Below are positions 35,212 through 47,688 of a DNA stretch of 64,000 nt, piece after piece. Each line of letters starts with the position of its first letter. Positions within the stretch are counted from its first letter, which is position 1. Position numbers and translations under genes: made by a program. Source of the DNA: Podospora comata (lineage: Eukaryota; Ascomycota; Sordariomycetes; Sordariales; Podosporaceae). The notes below the pieces were generated by a model. That model was not told the DNA's origin and did not search any database. It was given only the letters and a program-made list of their open reading frames with translations. The DNA is taken from positions 620,001 to 684,000 of the forward strand of contig CP071493.1 in the NCBI GenBank assembly GCA_017354895.1. Reading direction: 5' to 3'.

Positions 35212-36242
35212 TCACCGATACGTATCAACCCTCAAAGGCAACTTCCGATCCAGGGTATGGAAAGCCTGCGTCCTCGGCGTAAAAGGCGCGGGGTTATGCG
35301 TGAACCCACCACCACTGCTACTCCCCCCCGCAGCACCACTCATTTGTTGTTGTTGTTGTTGTTGTTGCAACTGTTGTTGATAATACCCATAATACCCCCC
35401 ACCCCCACTCCCCCCCTCCTCAGGACTAACCGGCGTGGTCATCTCCACGCTGACCCCCTTGTCCTTTTGCGCCGAGTTATAGCTGTATTCCTCCTCGTCG
35501 TCGCTGTCGTCCATCATGTCGAGCATTTTGTTGGGCCACATGGCCCAGATGGCGAAGCTAGTCTGGATGACGTATACCGCGCTATATATATCGCTGTTAG
35601 TTTTTTGATTGTGATGGGGGGAAAGATAGGGGGAGACAAACAGCATGTACACCGTCACGGCAAACGCCCCCTTGGACATTTGGCAGCTCTTGACGGCATT
35701 GTACGGGATGGCGAGGTCGCACGATTTGCGGATGTACCACGGTGTCCAGCTCGGGTATCTCGGGTCAGCGTAGTCTGGTCCGGCCTGTCCGTACACGCTG
35801 ACGGCGTAGAGCGCGGTGAGGGAGACGCCGACTGCGGTGCCGATGATGGGGTAGAAAATCTTCATGATGGCGGCGATCATCTTGGCGAGGAGGATGAAGA
35901 GGGAGACGATGGTGATGGCCACGTTGAAGGTTGTTAGTCTGGCATAGAGGTTAGCATGTGAAAGTATGATCCTGCGGCGGATGAAAGAAAGACATACGTT
36001 TGTGACCAGACAAACGGAATGGTCGGGAGCGGTCTATGGTTGGCATAGGCATAGAGAATCATCGTCGGGCTCGAGTTGAGCTTGTAGTCGGAGCCGATGC
36101 GCCAGAAGAGCGTCCTCCAGGCATCCGGTTGCTGAACACCAAACAAAACAAGAAGAGGAATGATGCCGGCGAGCTCGGGAACCATGCCCCAATACAGAGG
36201 CCGCTTTGCTCGCCATGGGCGGTGGAGAATTCGGTAGCCCAT
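35212..36242 (-). CDS. Conserved fungal four-TM membrane protein
   Basis: Three exons: 36242-35998, 35938-35642 and 35581-35212, giving 303 aa. Intron 1 (GTATGT to GCCAG, CTAAC branch) joins FVWSQT to LTTFNVAITIVSLFILLAKM. Intron 2 (60 nt, GTTTGT to ATATAG, ACTAAC branch) is stop-free and in frame; removing it joins FAVTVYML to AVYVIQTSFAIWAMWP, restoring a smooth TM. The N-terminus MGYRILHRPWRAKRPLYWG precedes TM1 (PELAGIIPLLVLFGV). TM2 and TM3 flank MIAAIMKIFYPIIGTAVG, then SVYGQAGPDYADPRYPSWTP and CDLA form a loop, followed by TM4. I recall this as a conserved Pezizomycotina family of unknown function. The C-terminal tail is soluble: an acidic DDSDDEEEYSY patch, then a polyglutamine run (plus strand about 35344-35385). 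No transport or enzymatic role can be stated. Confidence 0.85.
35344..35385 (-). repeat. CAA (polyglutamine) repeat in the membrane-protein tail
   Basis: Eight consecutive CAA codons, then a second short run, encode QQQQQQQQ and QQQLQ in the cytosolic tail of the four-TM protein. A length-variable tract is likely. Confidence 0.85.
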
Positions 36243-39200
36243 TGTGAATCGTCTTGGTGTTGAGATTTTTTTTAACCCGGTGATATCGAGGCTCGGCGCC
36301 GTCGACTTGAATATATATATGTCGATGTCGTCCCACTTCCAAACAAAAAACCCAGCAAAATCGCCGGCTCGTGAGGCTATCTCACATCGATCTCCTGTCG
36401 CAATCGCAGTCGGTCCCCCGGTGAGACACACACACTGCCCGCCAAAACCCACGTCTTCAATTGGCGATCGCAAAGAGTGTCGCAATGGTCGACTTGGGGT
36501 TCACAAATCGCACATCACGGGGGGGAGCAGAAGTAAGAGGCGGGGAAAAGAGACAGGCGAACCGTGATTGTATATTAAAAGCTGCAATTCCCATCGCATT
36601 TTCGGGGTCTCTGGAAGCAACCAACCAGCCGTCCATCCCCCTCTCTTGTGTGTCCATGCCGTGCTGTGCTGCCGCCCAGACCAGAGGCGATAGCCTGAAA
36701 AGATGCAGCTGGTCGGTCAATCACAGCTTGACGATCCAATGAGAGACCCGAGCAAGCGTCGTTGCGGCGTTGCTGTAAGCGCCCAGTTGTCGGACCCCTC
36801 GCCCAATCACAGCGGCGTCTCGCGGTGAACAGCAGGGGGCTGACGGCTGCTGCCGGGCTGCGAGGGGTGACATGAACATTGTTCGGCAGCTGGGAGAATA
36901 GCTTGGTGTCACCCACCAGGCACTGCTTCGCCAGAGAGACTCACCTCATGGTTGAACAGGTGAGTGAGATTGTCAGTGAGTGATAAGAGTGCGAAGCCCT
37001 CCCGAGTTTGTGGATGTGCCGTGGCATTTTTGGCGGGCGCATGGCACGCCCAGCTCTGGTTGGCCAGAACATCGAAACAGTTCTTCCTCGTGGTGTGTTC
37101 ATTTGTGTGCCCACCACAGGCGCGCGCCGGGCATTGTCGCATCCAAGTTCTCATCACCCATCATCACCAGCACCCGTCACCCGAAAGCATGCCCTCCGCG
37201 GCATGTCGGTCGCCGTTGCTGCCGTGCTGCCGTTGAGCGGCTGAGCGGACGGGAGGCGGCGCCGACGGAAGTTGCCAGTGGGTGCCGGTGCGGTCTCAGC
37301 GTCCGTGCGTTCGGGCACCCGTCCTGGCTTCCAGATTGGTCGGCATCGTGAACTGTGCTGCACTCAATCTGTTGACAGTGTGCTCCTGTCGTGAGTGTTT
37401 TCCAAATATGTCTCAACATTCCAAGGTACATTTGAAACCCTGAAAAAGAAATCCATGTAAACTCTTCAATGCTGTAGGTAAACGATTTGTGGATGGCCGG
37501 AAAAGCTGCAATGTAGATTTTCAGCTTCAGCTCGGAATTAGCTCCGTAGCGCGAATGCGAAACCTCCGCGCTGTTGTGAGGCACCGTTACGTATTACGGA
37601 TACCAAACTCCGATCGAGATTCGAAAGGCCGGGGCTGGCCTCGGCAGAAACGGAGGTCTGCACCGTTTGTTTTCGGACCGGCCTTTTTTGTTGCTCAGAT
37701 CGAGATAATGCACAACATCGGGTTAGTTTGCGATTACGGCTGCGTCTTGGACAAATGCCACGGGCGGGCGGTCTGGAGGGGTAGCATTACATTGGAAAAA
37801 CCTCACGCCCCCCACTAAAGAAATCAGTTAGACAAGCGAGTGGCAGACATTGCAAAAACTGTCAAATGCCACGACACGACGAAAACAAGAGAATCTGGGC
37901 GACTGTGAGGGATCGAGCAGATGGGATTTTAAAATGCCGCTCTCACCCTTCATGGGAATTTGGCTGGCTCTTCCTCCTGCCAGCAGCATCAGGCCATTTC
38001 CTCACACGGAAGACATGCTGCTTGGCTTGTGATTGGGTTGACTCGTGATCTCAGAGGGAGCCAAGCGGAAGGGCGGGAATAGGCCCTTCTGGAACATGAG
38101 ATCAGCACCGTCGCTCACTGGAGCCCGTACGGCGATACATAAGCGGGGGGCCGGGCTGTCGTTTGAGTATTGGGTTGAGGAGGGCACACAACATACCCGT
38201 TGTAGAGGGCTCAGCTCACGATGCCGGCTGCCAATGGATGGTAATGGAATCTCGGCAGAAGGATGAGGGTTGCGATAGCAGGCAGAGATCCCGATTGCAC
38301 TCCATGTGTTCGGCAGGAACGGCCAGCGCGCGGAGTAGGTATCAGCGTATCGGCTGGCTGGCGACGTGAAATACGGCGTAAATTGCAGGGGCCCGTGGTG
38401 TTGTTGTAGCACGAACCTGGGGCCAGACCTCGATGGGCCTTTCTACCCCTGCTCCTTCGATCATGCTTTGCTGGGGAAGCTCTCGAAACCTCATCAGTCC
38501 ACTTTTGACGCACCGTTTTACGGATCCGTACGGGTACGGCAACAGCGACAGCAACAGCAACAGCGGGAGTGAACAAAGGACCAGCTTCCTCACCAACAAG
38601 TCTGCTGGAAACGCTGAATCCCCGCGCTACTCATTGGTTCAAGCAGGCCTTCTCAGCCTGTCGGGCTGTCTGTCTCTCCATCAAGCGCACCAGACAGAGG
38701 CAACGTATCCATAGAGTCCAGGCACGGTTGGGCTCTGTCTGTTATTCTCCAACGTCGCTTTTCCCCGCGGCACCCAGAGTCCACCGCTCGCCGTGCTTCC
38801 CACTCCCCAAAAAGTCACTTTTCTTAGTCAGTCTACCGGTTTCGATTTTCGATTTCGATTTCGATTTCGATTTTCGATTTGCATGACCACCTGCCCGCCC
38901 GAGACTTTCCAAAGTGCAAACCCTATCCTATCCTGTGCCCTCTCCTCGTCAAAAATTCCTAGTTTGTCTAGGTTCTAGGTTGCTCACCACCACGAGATCG
39001 CTGCTTGATTCGAGGCACTGCTGAGCGAAGAAAACTCGCCAACGGCAACAAGAAAACACGAATCAACAAAGTATCCAGGGCCAAGCTACCGCATGCGACA
39101 GCACATATCAACTCACTTCTCCACTCATTGCTAGGAACACGAACGTTCGAACGAGTCTTTCATCCCAATAAAACGGTCCAGAACGTCAAAAAGAACAGCA

Positions 39201-39462
39201 GGGAAGGTTCATCCCGTCTTTGGAACAAGCAGTCAATGGCCAGCTGCTCGGGAGCGTCTGGTATCTAAAAGAATCAACCCCTGTTTGGTTGTCCGTCTAC
39301 GGCTTCCGTCGGTCGCGGTTGTAGGTGGGGGAACATTGATAGACTTTCCCGCCGCTCTCTCGTTCGTAGATTGAGGTTGGTGCTGCGTGCGAGCTTGCCC
39401 GAGGAAATCGCCCCTTTGGGCTACTGGGGGACTTCTGATATAGACCTGTCGCTCACTTGGGC
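36243..39462. promoter_or_regulatory. Long divergent intergenic region, membrane protein (-) / hybrid kinase (+)
   Basis: 3.2 kb with no supportable gene. ORFs of 60-136 codons overlap in several frames and show no domain. A CGATTT hexamer array lies at about 38838-38880. The final 400 bp before the kinase ATG is likely its leader. The length is large compared with other divergent spacers here. Confidence 0.5.
38838..38880. repeat. CGATTT hexanucleotide array
   Basis: About six to seven imperfect tandem copies of CGATTT/CGATTTT located 0.6 kb upstream of the hybrid kinase start codon. Confidence 0.9.
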
Positions 39463-42400
39463 ATGACGGAGAATAGGACCGAGCAGTGTTTTCCTCTTCT
39501 CCCCACCACAATCGTTTTGGATTCACAGCAGTCTCCTCCTGTATCTGCCCTCCCGCCAGCGCAGATCCCCCCAGCCGCGACCTCGTCCCGTCGAGACAAT
39601 CCCGGACCGGTCGACTATTTCTCTTGCCAAGACGACAGCAGCGAGCAGTTTGACGAGACCGGGGCGACCATCGACGAGGTTGTGAGTGAGTGGACGGCAT
39701 CCTCGAATAGCAGCCGGCATGATTCCGACGTATCAACGCCATTCTCCTTGACCCGATCATTGTTGGGTTTAAGTCCGCAAGTTCCAGCCGATTTTGGATT
39801 CTGGTCTCCCTCGTCGGCAGCGTCGTCCGAGCCACCCTCCAGGGCACCGCCAGGCGCCCTGGGAAAGAGGCTATCCGGCGCGGAATATCGCCCAACCCGA
39901 CCTTTAGGATCTCCTCTGAAGAAGCCGCGCCTCACATCGCTCCCGCCCAACCTGACCGGGAAGCCGCCCACTGCGAATCCCAGTCTTTTATCTCCCCTCT
40001 TTTTCTCAAACTCGGCGAGGGGGACGAGAATGAACCATCCACCCGGATTTGCAGATCCCGAGGCAGCGGCGTCGATGATGGGAACTCAAGAGGGTCAGGA
40101 GGGCTTCACTACTTTGCGTCTTCCCAAGTCAGTTACTACCGCCAGTCCTTCGAGATCGTCGGGCACCCCTGGGAGTTGGTCGTCTGCGGAGCAATCGAAC
40201 CCGTCACGGAGCCCTGATGGCTGGCCGCCATCTAATATCGCCGGATTACTCCAAGGCATAGGGATTGTCGAGTTGCTGGAACAAGACGAACGGCCGACGT
40301 TTATGATCGATCTCAATGAACCAGCAAATTTCGGCCCTGGACAACTGCGTATAATATATGTCAATGCGGCGCTCAAGGCGTCTACTGAGCTGCTGGAGCG
40401 TTTGCAGAACGAGAGGTCTGACGGGGGGCATACTACTGAATTTTCACACTTCAAATCCTGGGCTCTAACTCTTGTGCCGGACCGGCTTTCGCTCGATGGA
40501 AGCACGGTTTCTCCCCCATCGTGGGCGGGGATGAACTGGTCAGCTTCCACCCTCCGACGTCGATTTCGTGTGGTCCGTGGAAACGCCCATCCTTTGGAGT
40601 CCAAGACGCCCACGCCGCCCAGCTCCACGAATCAACAGCATCCATGGGTTCAAAGCGGTCCTTGGACTGGTCGTGATGTTTTCGCACCGAGAGAACGGGG
40701 TGATTACTTTGGACCCGGTGCCGAATCCCAATTTCGTTCTTACTCGGAGCCTCGGAGCAGAGCTGGTTCGATTGCCGACACGGTGGTTCAGTCTGTCGAC
40801 GACATGGCGCTCGTGACGCCGCCCCCGCTCATGTCTGCGCCCCTGCCTCAGCTGCAAACCATCTTTGACTGGACTCGAATACCGCTAGACGACCCAAATC
40901 TTGGGCCTCATCATCATTTTGCTCGATCGGTCGATTGGGGGTCGACCTCTTTGGGACCCGTGGAAACGTGGCCTAATGACCTGCGCATCATGTCCAACAT
41001 GATCATGGGGAGTCCTCACCCTGCGGCGCTGTATTGGGGCCCAGACTTTGTTGCCATCTACAACGAAGCATACATTGCGCTCGCGGGTCAAAAGCACCCT
41101 CAGCTCATGGGAAGCCGGTATAAAGACGCTTGGTCGGAGATATGGGACAGCATAGCGCCGGTTTTTGACGCTGCCTGGAATGACGGGCGGGCAACCATGA
41201 AGCACGACGATGGTCTTTTCATCTCTCGCCACGGTTTCCTAGAGGAGACCTTCTTCAACTGGGCCATCATTCCGTTGGTTGGTAGCGACGGCACCGTGGT
41301 GGCACTATACAATCCTGCCTTTGAAAACACGCGGCGCAAAGTCAGCGAGCGCAGAATGTTGACGTTGCGAGAGGTCGGTGTCAAGACGTCACAGGCCAGG
41401 GATGTGAAGGGATTCTGGAAACAGCTTCAAAAGGGTCTCGAATACAACCCCTTTGATGTCCCCTTTGCTCTCATCTACTCGGTCAGTGAAGATAGTGAGA
41501 GCGAGGTTGGGTCCATGGCTTCCGGCAACCTCAGCCACCCCCCAGTAATCAACCTGGAAGGCTCAATTGGCGTTCCCGAAGGGCACCCTTGCGCTGTGCC
41601 CTCGATAAACTTACGGTCAAGCGATGAAGGGTTTGCCCACTACATGCGCGAGTCGATGGCCGATCTAGCCATGCCCGTCATCCTCAGTCTTGAAGACGGC
41701 ACGTTTCCTGTTGAGCTCATCCAGGGGCTTGACTGGCAGGGCTTTGGAGACCCATGCACCACAATTGTCATATTTCCAGTTCATCCAACAACGTCGGTGG
41801 ATGCAGTGGTTGGCTTCATCGTGTTGGGTATCAACCCTCGACGACGCTACGACGACAGCTACAAACTCTTTGTCAACTTGCTTTCACGCCAACTGGCAAC
41901 GTCCATGGCGTCTGTGGTCCTGTTCGAGGAAGAGATCAAGCGTGGACAGAGAGCGGCCCGGTTGGCTGCGCTGGACCGCCAGGAACTTTCGATGCAGTTA
42001 CATCTCCGTACTCAGGAAGCCGTCAAGAGCGAGTATCGCTTCACTAGGATGGCCGAGTTTGGACCAGTCGGTCTGTTCATTGCCGATGGTCAGGGCCAAA
42101 TAACCTTTGGAAACGAATCGATATACCGGATTTCAGGCAACGAACGGGCCACGAGCGGTCCAGATTCTTGGATGCACAGCATTCGAGACGAGGATAGGCC
42201 GGGCGTGGAGGAAGTTTGGCGCAAACTTTTGGACGAAAAGGTGGCCGTGACGCATGAGTTCCGATTCCGGGGTTCCAAGCGGCTGATTGACGGTCACTCG
42301 GTCGATATTTGGGCATTGATGAGCGCCTACCCCGAAAAAGACGAGTACGGCGAGCTCAAGAGCATTTTTGGTTGCATCACGGACATCTCACAACAAAAAT

Positions 42401-44136
42401 GGGCCGAAGACTTTCAGAAACAGAGGCGAGACGAGGCGGTTGAACTGAAGCGACAGCAAGAAAATTTCATCGATATAACAAGTCATGAGATGCGGAATCC
42501 TCTGAGCGCCATCCTTCAATGCGCCGATGAAATATCGTCAAGTCTCAACGAGTTCAAGCACGGGAATGGTCCAGTCGAACAAACTCTGGGCGAATTGACA
42601 GTGCTTGTCGAAAGTTGTGTCGAGGCAGCAAACACCATCTCGCTGTGCGCCAGCCACCAGAAACGAATTGTTGACGACATCTTGACGCTTTCGAAACTTG
42701 ATTCCAATCTGCTGTTGGTTACTCCTGTCGATGTACAGCCTATCATGGTGGTGCAAAATGTGCTCAGGATGTTCGAGGCTGAGCTCCAGTCCAACGACAT
42801 CACGGGGCAGTTTATTATTGAGGACTCGTACCGTGATCTGGAGGTTGACTGGGTCAAGCTCGACCCGTCTCGCCTTCGCCAGGTGCTTATTAATCTAATG
42901 ACGAACGCCATCAAATTCACACAAGGACGACCAACTCGCTCGATCGTGATCAAGCTTGGAGCATCAAGGGAGGCGGAGAGAGAAAGCGGGCTCTCCTACA
43001 TCCCACCAAGGCACCCTGATCAGAGAGATCTTACTGATGAGCCTGATTGGGCTGATGGAGAGAAGATTCACTTGCATCTTGCTGTGACGGACACCGGGCC
43101 AGGGCTGGACGACGATGAAAAGAAGATTCTGTTCCAGCGCTTCTCTCAGGCAAGCCCCAGAACACACGTTCAATACGGCGGCTCTGGGCTTGGACTCTTC
43201 ATCTGCAGGATACTGACCGAGCTGCAAGGCGGGCAAATTGGTGTCTTTTCCGAAAAGGGTGAGGGCAGCACATTTGCCTTTTACATTAAGAGCCGAAAAT
43301 CCGATCACCCCCAGGTCAACCTCTCAGCCGCCGCGCCGACACCCCGGCCAACACCGCCACGACAAATGCACCACTCTCATGAGCCGGCTCCACAGCCAGG
43401 ACAATCGACACCAGAACCAGAACCGAAGCCAAAACCAATTACAATGGTGCTTGATGGGCCAGCCTTGGCTGGTGCATTGCCCAAACCCGTCCGAGAACCC
43501 CAGAACAACTCGCCGTCGATGGACATCCTCATCGTGGAGGACAACCTCGTGAACCAAAAGGTCCTACAACGACAGCTCCAGCGGTCAGGAAACAACACCC
43601 GCGTCGCCAACCACGGCGGCGAAGCTCTCATTGAGCTCAGCAAATCCCGTTTTTGGAACAAGGTAGCGGCCGCAGCAGAAAACGAGCACCCACCCCCCCC
43701 GCAAAGACAAGACTCTGAGATTCTTCCTGATGGTATGGGAGACGTGAAAATGGCCGACGAGGAGGACGAGGACAATGACGACGACAAGGGCGAGCGCAAC
43801 ATTTCGGTCATTCTGATGGACCTCGAAATGCCCGTCATGGACGGCATGTCGTGCACGAGGGAGATTAGGCGGCTGGAGAGAAAGGGGGTGCTGACGGGTC
43901 ATGTGCCGATTATTGCGGTGACGGCTTATGCGCGGCCGGAGCAGATTGAGAATGCAAAGGCCGCTGGTGTTGTAAGTTTTTTTTTCTTTCTTTTTTTCTT
44001 TTCTCTGTGAGTATCGATGCTGATAAGAAAACAACAACAGGACGACGTAATATCAAAGCCGTTCCGCCTGCAAGAGTTGCTGCCAAAGATCGAGGAGCTG
44101 GTGGCAAAGTACAAGACTTTGTCTTGTGAGGCTTAA
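39463..44136 (+). CDS. Hybrid sensor histidine kinase / response regulator (PAS-GAF-HisKA-HATPase-REC)
   Basis: Two exons: 39463-43971 and 44041-44136, giving 1534 aa. The intron (69 nt, GTAAGT to CAACAG) is T-rich and phase 0. The start is the first in-frame ATG (MTENRTEQC). Residues 1-230 are disordered. Then come PAS-like segments (LEQDERPTFMIDLNEP; SLGPVETWPNDLRIMSNMIM to LYWGPDFVAIYNEAYIALAG), a GAF-like region (about 650-830) and a third PAS (about 860-985, FGPVGLFIADGQG). HisKA carries His1008 (DITSHEMRNPLSA). HATPase shows N box NLMTNAIKFTQ, G1 DTGPGLDDDE, F box LFQRFSQ and G2 GGSGLGLF. REC shows DILIVEDNLVNQK, phospho-acceptor Asp1453 (ILMDLEMPVMDG) and, in exon 2, invariant Lys1509 (VISKPF). 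No TM is seen, so it is a cytosolic sensor presumably feeding the Ypd1 phosphorelay. The signal sensed is unknown. An acidic insert (DEEDEDNDDD) sits within REC. Confidence 0.94.
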
Positions 44137-45796
44137 TTGTTGTTAATGATGATATAAAAAATGAGACGGATGGATGATTCCGGGATATTGTTTTTACGTT
44201 TGTGATTGGGATGGGGCGGGAAAGGGGCAAATGATATATGATACCTACCTTTTTTTGCGGCTCAAGTTTTTTTTTTTCCTTTTTTGGAAGGATGGGAGGA
44301 AAGGAGTGGGAGGGAGGGTGAATTTGGTTTACAGCGTTTCTTTTCTTTTGAGGCATAATTCTATTTTTTACCATTTTGGAGACAAATTTTTTTTGAGGTT
44401 TTGTTGGGTCTTATGCTGGGGAGGAGAGCAGAGAGACGGTTGGAGGATGATGATGTGTCGCGCTTTTGTTTCTTGCAAGATGGTGGGAAAAGACCAAACG
44501 GGGGAGGATTTTGCACATATGTCATGAACGGAGGGGAAGCCAAGTGGTAATGTTGGTTGGGTCTTTTGTACTGGGCCTGGTTTTCTGGATAGTACCAGCA
44601 GGCATGCAATGGGATCTGGTTAGGTGTGGACAGACAGCTGGGCAGGGTCTGGCTTCTTGGATGCCTATGATACTTATCATATGCAGAGTAATGGGAAAGA
44701 AAAGGGATTAATTAGTGTAATGGGGTGTTTTGGTGTTGTTTACTTCATGTGATGAGATATCCAGAGAAGTTGGGCTATGAGATAGAAGAGAGACATTCTC
44801 TAACTAACTTTGAATTGACATGTAACGTATCTACAAGAGTGTTGTGAGATAAACATGGAAAGTGCCATACACAAAACAAGCACATGTCCCAAAGAACCAA
44901 GGCAGCAAAGAAACAAGAGATAGAGACGAACTCAGCACGCGAGAGGTATATTAATTAGCTATTAAAAAAGTGTTCATACTCTTAAACTCCCATTCCCATC
45001 CTGCACTCTCCCCCGCAAAGCCGCCCCTTATTCAAGACAGCCCAGACACAAAAGCGCAGTAAGAAACAAGAGACAGAATAAATTCTCCGCTCCACCACCA
45101 CCACCACACCACATGCTCATCCGTCATCGTGTACATCCATCATCACACACACACACCAACAAACACGAAACCAACAACCACACCAAGACCAAATCCACTC
45201 ACGCAATCCACCACACTGTAGTGTGTGCATACTCCCCTTTTTAGCCCACCTCATCATCCCTCCCACAAACCTCCTTTGCCTTCCCTTGCATGACCCAAAA
45301 AAGCCAATAAACAGACGACTGACTTGATGCGGACCGAAAGGGGGGGTATACTTTGGGTATCAAAAAGAGAAAATAACAGGAAAAACTCTGACTGCGCGCG
45401 CAACATCATCCAGTGGGAAAACACCAAAGCCAAAAACAAGAACGAGCAAAGCAAGCAGTAAAAAAAAAGACGGGAGGTGATCAAGATCGAGTCCTATCTG
45501 AGCAATAGGGCCACGGCAAAGAAAGCGTGCCACGGACCAAGTGATTGTTGACAGCCAGATGGAGTTTCAGTCCTGACGGGTATCTTGACTCTGAAATGCA
45601 GATCCGTTTCCGACAAAACCCAAGGGTATAAGGGTGTGTGTTGTGTGTATTAAATATCTCTCAGCGAGGGGGGTTGCGTGTGATGGAATGATTATGCGGT
45701 AGTCATTCATGAATGTTCGCTCTATGTTTTCGTGGTTTCGTTTCCATACGTCTTTCACCGACATTGAGATTGCTCGAGGGGAATACGCCTCGTTCT
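44137..45796. other. Convergent 3' region, hybrid kinase / PH-domain gene
   Basis: 1.66 kb between two converging stop codons. The first 600 bp are T/G-rich with several T runs, probably kinase 3' UTR. 44950-45480 is A/C-rich with CA and CCA runs, probably the far 3' UTR of the minus-strand gene. No gene is supported. Confidence 0.5.
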
Positions 45797-47688
45797 CTAA
45801 GCAGTGGCGGTGACGACAGGCGCGGCCTCGGCGGGCTTGGGCTTCTCCTCCTCGGCAGCAACGACGGGGGCAGCAACCTCAGCGGTCTCGGCAGGCTTGA
45901 CAGCCTCCTCCTCCTTCTTCTCCTCGGCCTTGTCCTCAGCCTTCTCCTCGGCGACAGCCTCGGTGGCGGCAGGGGTCTCCTCCTTCTTCTCCTCGACCTT
46001 GTCGGCCTTGCCCTTGCCCTTGATGGTGGCGCGGAACTTGGAGAAGGCAGAAGGGGACTTGACCTTCTCGCCCTCCTCGTCAGAGGAAGCAGACTCCTTC
46101 TTCTTGCCGAGGCCGAAGGGGAGAGAGCTCTTGCGCTTGTCGCTCTTAACGGCAGGTCTGGTCTCGCCGTTGGTCTCGGCAGGAGCAGCAGCAACCTCAG
46201 TGGTCTCAGTGGGAACGTTGGCAGGGGAAGAGACCTCAGCAGAGAGGGGCTCAGTGGTCTCAACGGCGGGGATCACAGGGGCAGTCTCGGCAACGGCCTC
46301 GGTGGCAACAGGGGCCTCCTTGACGGGAGCCTCAGCAACAGGAGCAGCCTTCTTCTTGCCGAAGGGGAGGCTGCCAAAGATGCTGGAGCGCTTGGTAGGG
46401 GCAGCAGGGCGGGCCTCAGCGACCTCCTCCTTCTTCTCCTCAGCCTTCTCCTCGGGCTTGGCCTCAGTGGCCGCAGCCTCGGTGGTGGCAGGGGCAGCCT
46501 CGGTGGTGGTCTCAGCAACGGGGGCAGCCTCGACAGCGGGAGCAACCTCAGCAGCAGGAGCCTCGGTGGCAGCGGGGGCCTCGGTAGCGGCAGGCTCCTC
46601 AGCAGTGGCAGCAGGAGTCTCAGCAGTAGGCTCGGCGGCCTTCTTCTCCTCCTTCTTGCCGAGGAGGCTGCCGAAGATGGAAGTGCGCTTACGGCTGGCG
46701 GAGCGACGCTTGGGTTCCTCCTTCTTGACCTCCTCGTTCTTCTCCTCTTCCTTGACCTCCTCCTTGGGGGTCTCGACGGCAGCGGCCTCAACAGGAGCCT
46801 CGGCAACGGCGGCGGCGGCCTCCTCAGTGGTGGCAGCAGGGGCAACCTCAGCGGCGGGCTCAGCAGCCTTTTCCTCCTTCTTGACAGGGGCAGGCTTGAA
46901 GCTCTCAATGGTCTTCTTGTAGGTCTCAGATTCGGTGACAGTGGCGGCAAGCTCCTTGGCCTCGGCAATCTTGGCCTTCAGCTGGGCAACCCAGTTGTCA
47001 CGGTCAGCGGCAGTGGGGGCCTTGAAGGTGTGCTTGTGGCCCTTGGAAGAGAAGTGGAACTTGTTGGTGCCATCGACAACGGGCTCAGTAGCCTCGGCCT
47101 GTAATTTTCTGTTAGGATTTGAAACATTTTGAATCGGACATTGAACAGACGTACAAGCTGGATAGCGCCGTTGGGAGCAGCCTTGTCACCCTTCTCGCTG
47201 TAGAAAAGGAGACCCTTGCCGGTCTCGGCAGCCCACGAGGCAACGTGATGGGCGACATCAGCGGCCTTCTCAGCCTTGAAGCTGGCGATCTCCTTGACAT
47301 TGACGGGCTCAGAGCCAAACCAGAACAGGGTCTTGGTGTAGAGGAAGTTCCTAATCGAGGATGTTAGTCACTGATGACTCGAGAACTGTCGAGTCTGGCG
47401 TGATGCTGAAACGTACTTGGGGAAGTTGGCGCCCTGGCCCTTGTGCTCGAGGTGGCCCTCCTCAACAGGCTTGACCTCCTCCTTCTTGGCCTCCTCGGCC
47501 TCGGCGGCGGGAGCCTCAGCGGCGACCTCAGTCTCGGTGGCGGCGGCAGGGGTAGCCTCGACAGCAGGAGCAGTCTCGGAAACCTCAGCAACGGCGGGGG
47601 TGGCCTCAGCGGGCTTCGTCTCGACAACGGGCTCGGCGACAGGAGCGGTGGTCGCAGGGACCTCAACGGGCTTTGTTGTGTCGGCCAT
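45797..47688 (-). CDS. PH-domain protein, Meu6-like, with long Pro/Ala/Glu tail
   Basis: Three exons: 47688-47417, 47350-47155 and 47098-45797, giving 589 aa. Introns (66 and 56 nt) start GTACGT and phases agree. After an acidic Ala/Glu/Pro leader (MADTTKPVEVPATTAPVAEP), a PH domain spans about 91-215. It reads FLYTKTLFWFGSEPVNVKE, ETGKGLLFYSEKGDKAAPNG and KFHFSSKGHKHTFKAPTAAD, and ends RDNWVAQLKAKIAEAKEL. This matches the fungal PH proteins named after fission yeast Meu6. The remaining 370 residues are a low-complexity tail of Ala, Glu, Pro, Val and Lys, broken by three basic motifs: KRTSIFGSLLGKKEEKK, KRSSIFGSLPFGKKK and KRKSSLPFGLGKKKE. Lipid or cortical binding is inferred. The strong GCC/GAG codon preference suggests high expression; it also opens long antisense frames that are not genes. 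Confidence 0.88.

Noticed and set aside
35044-35937. 297-codon plus-strand ORF opposite the four-TM protein
   Set aside because: Its Leu, His and Asp runs mirror the polyQ and TM codons of the minus-strand gene.
30260-36242. A metabolic cluster of GH79, SSADH and the membrane protein
   Set aside because: The functions (glycan hydrolysis, GABA shunt, unknown membrane protein) are unrelated, and there is no transporter or pathway transcription factor; simple adjacency is enough.
45713-47104. 463-codon plus-strand frame (and a 372-codon one at 45804-46922) opposite the PH-domain gene
   Set aside because: Composition is Leu/Gly/Ser or Ala/Ser repeats, the mirror of GCC/GAG codon bias on the real strand. 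The minus strand has a PH domain and correct splice sites.
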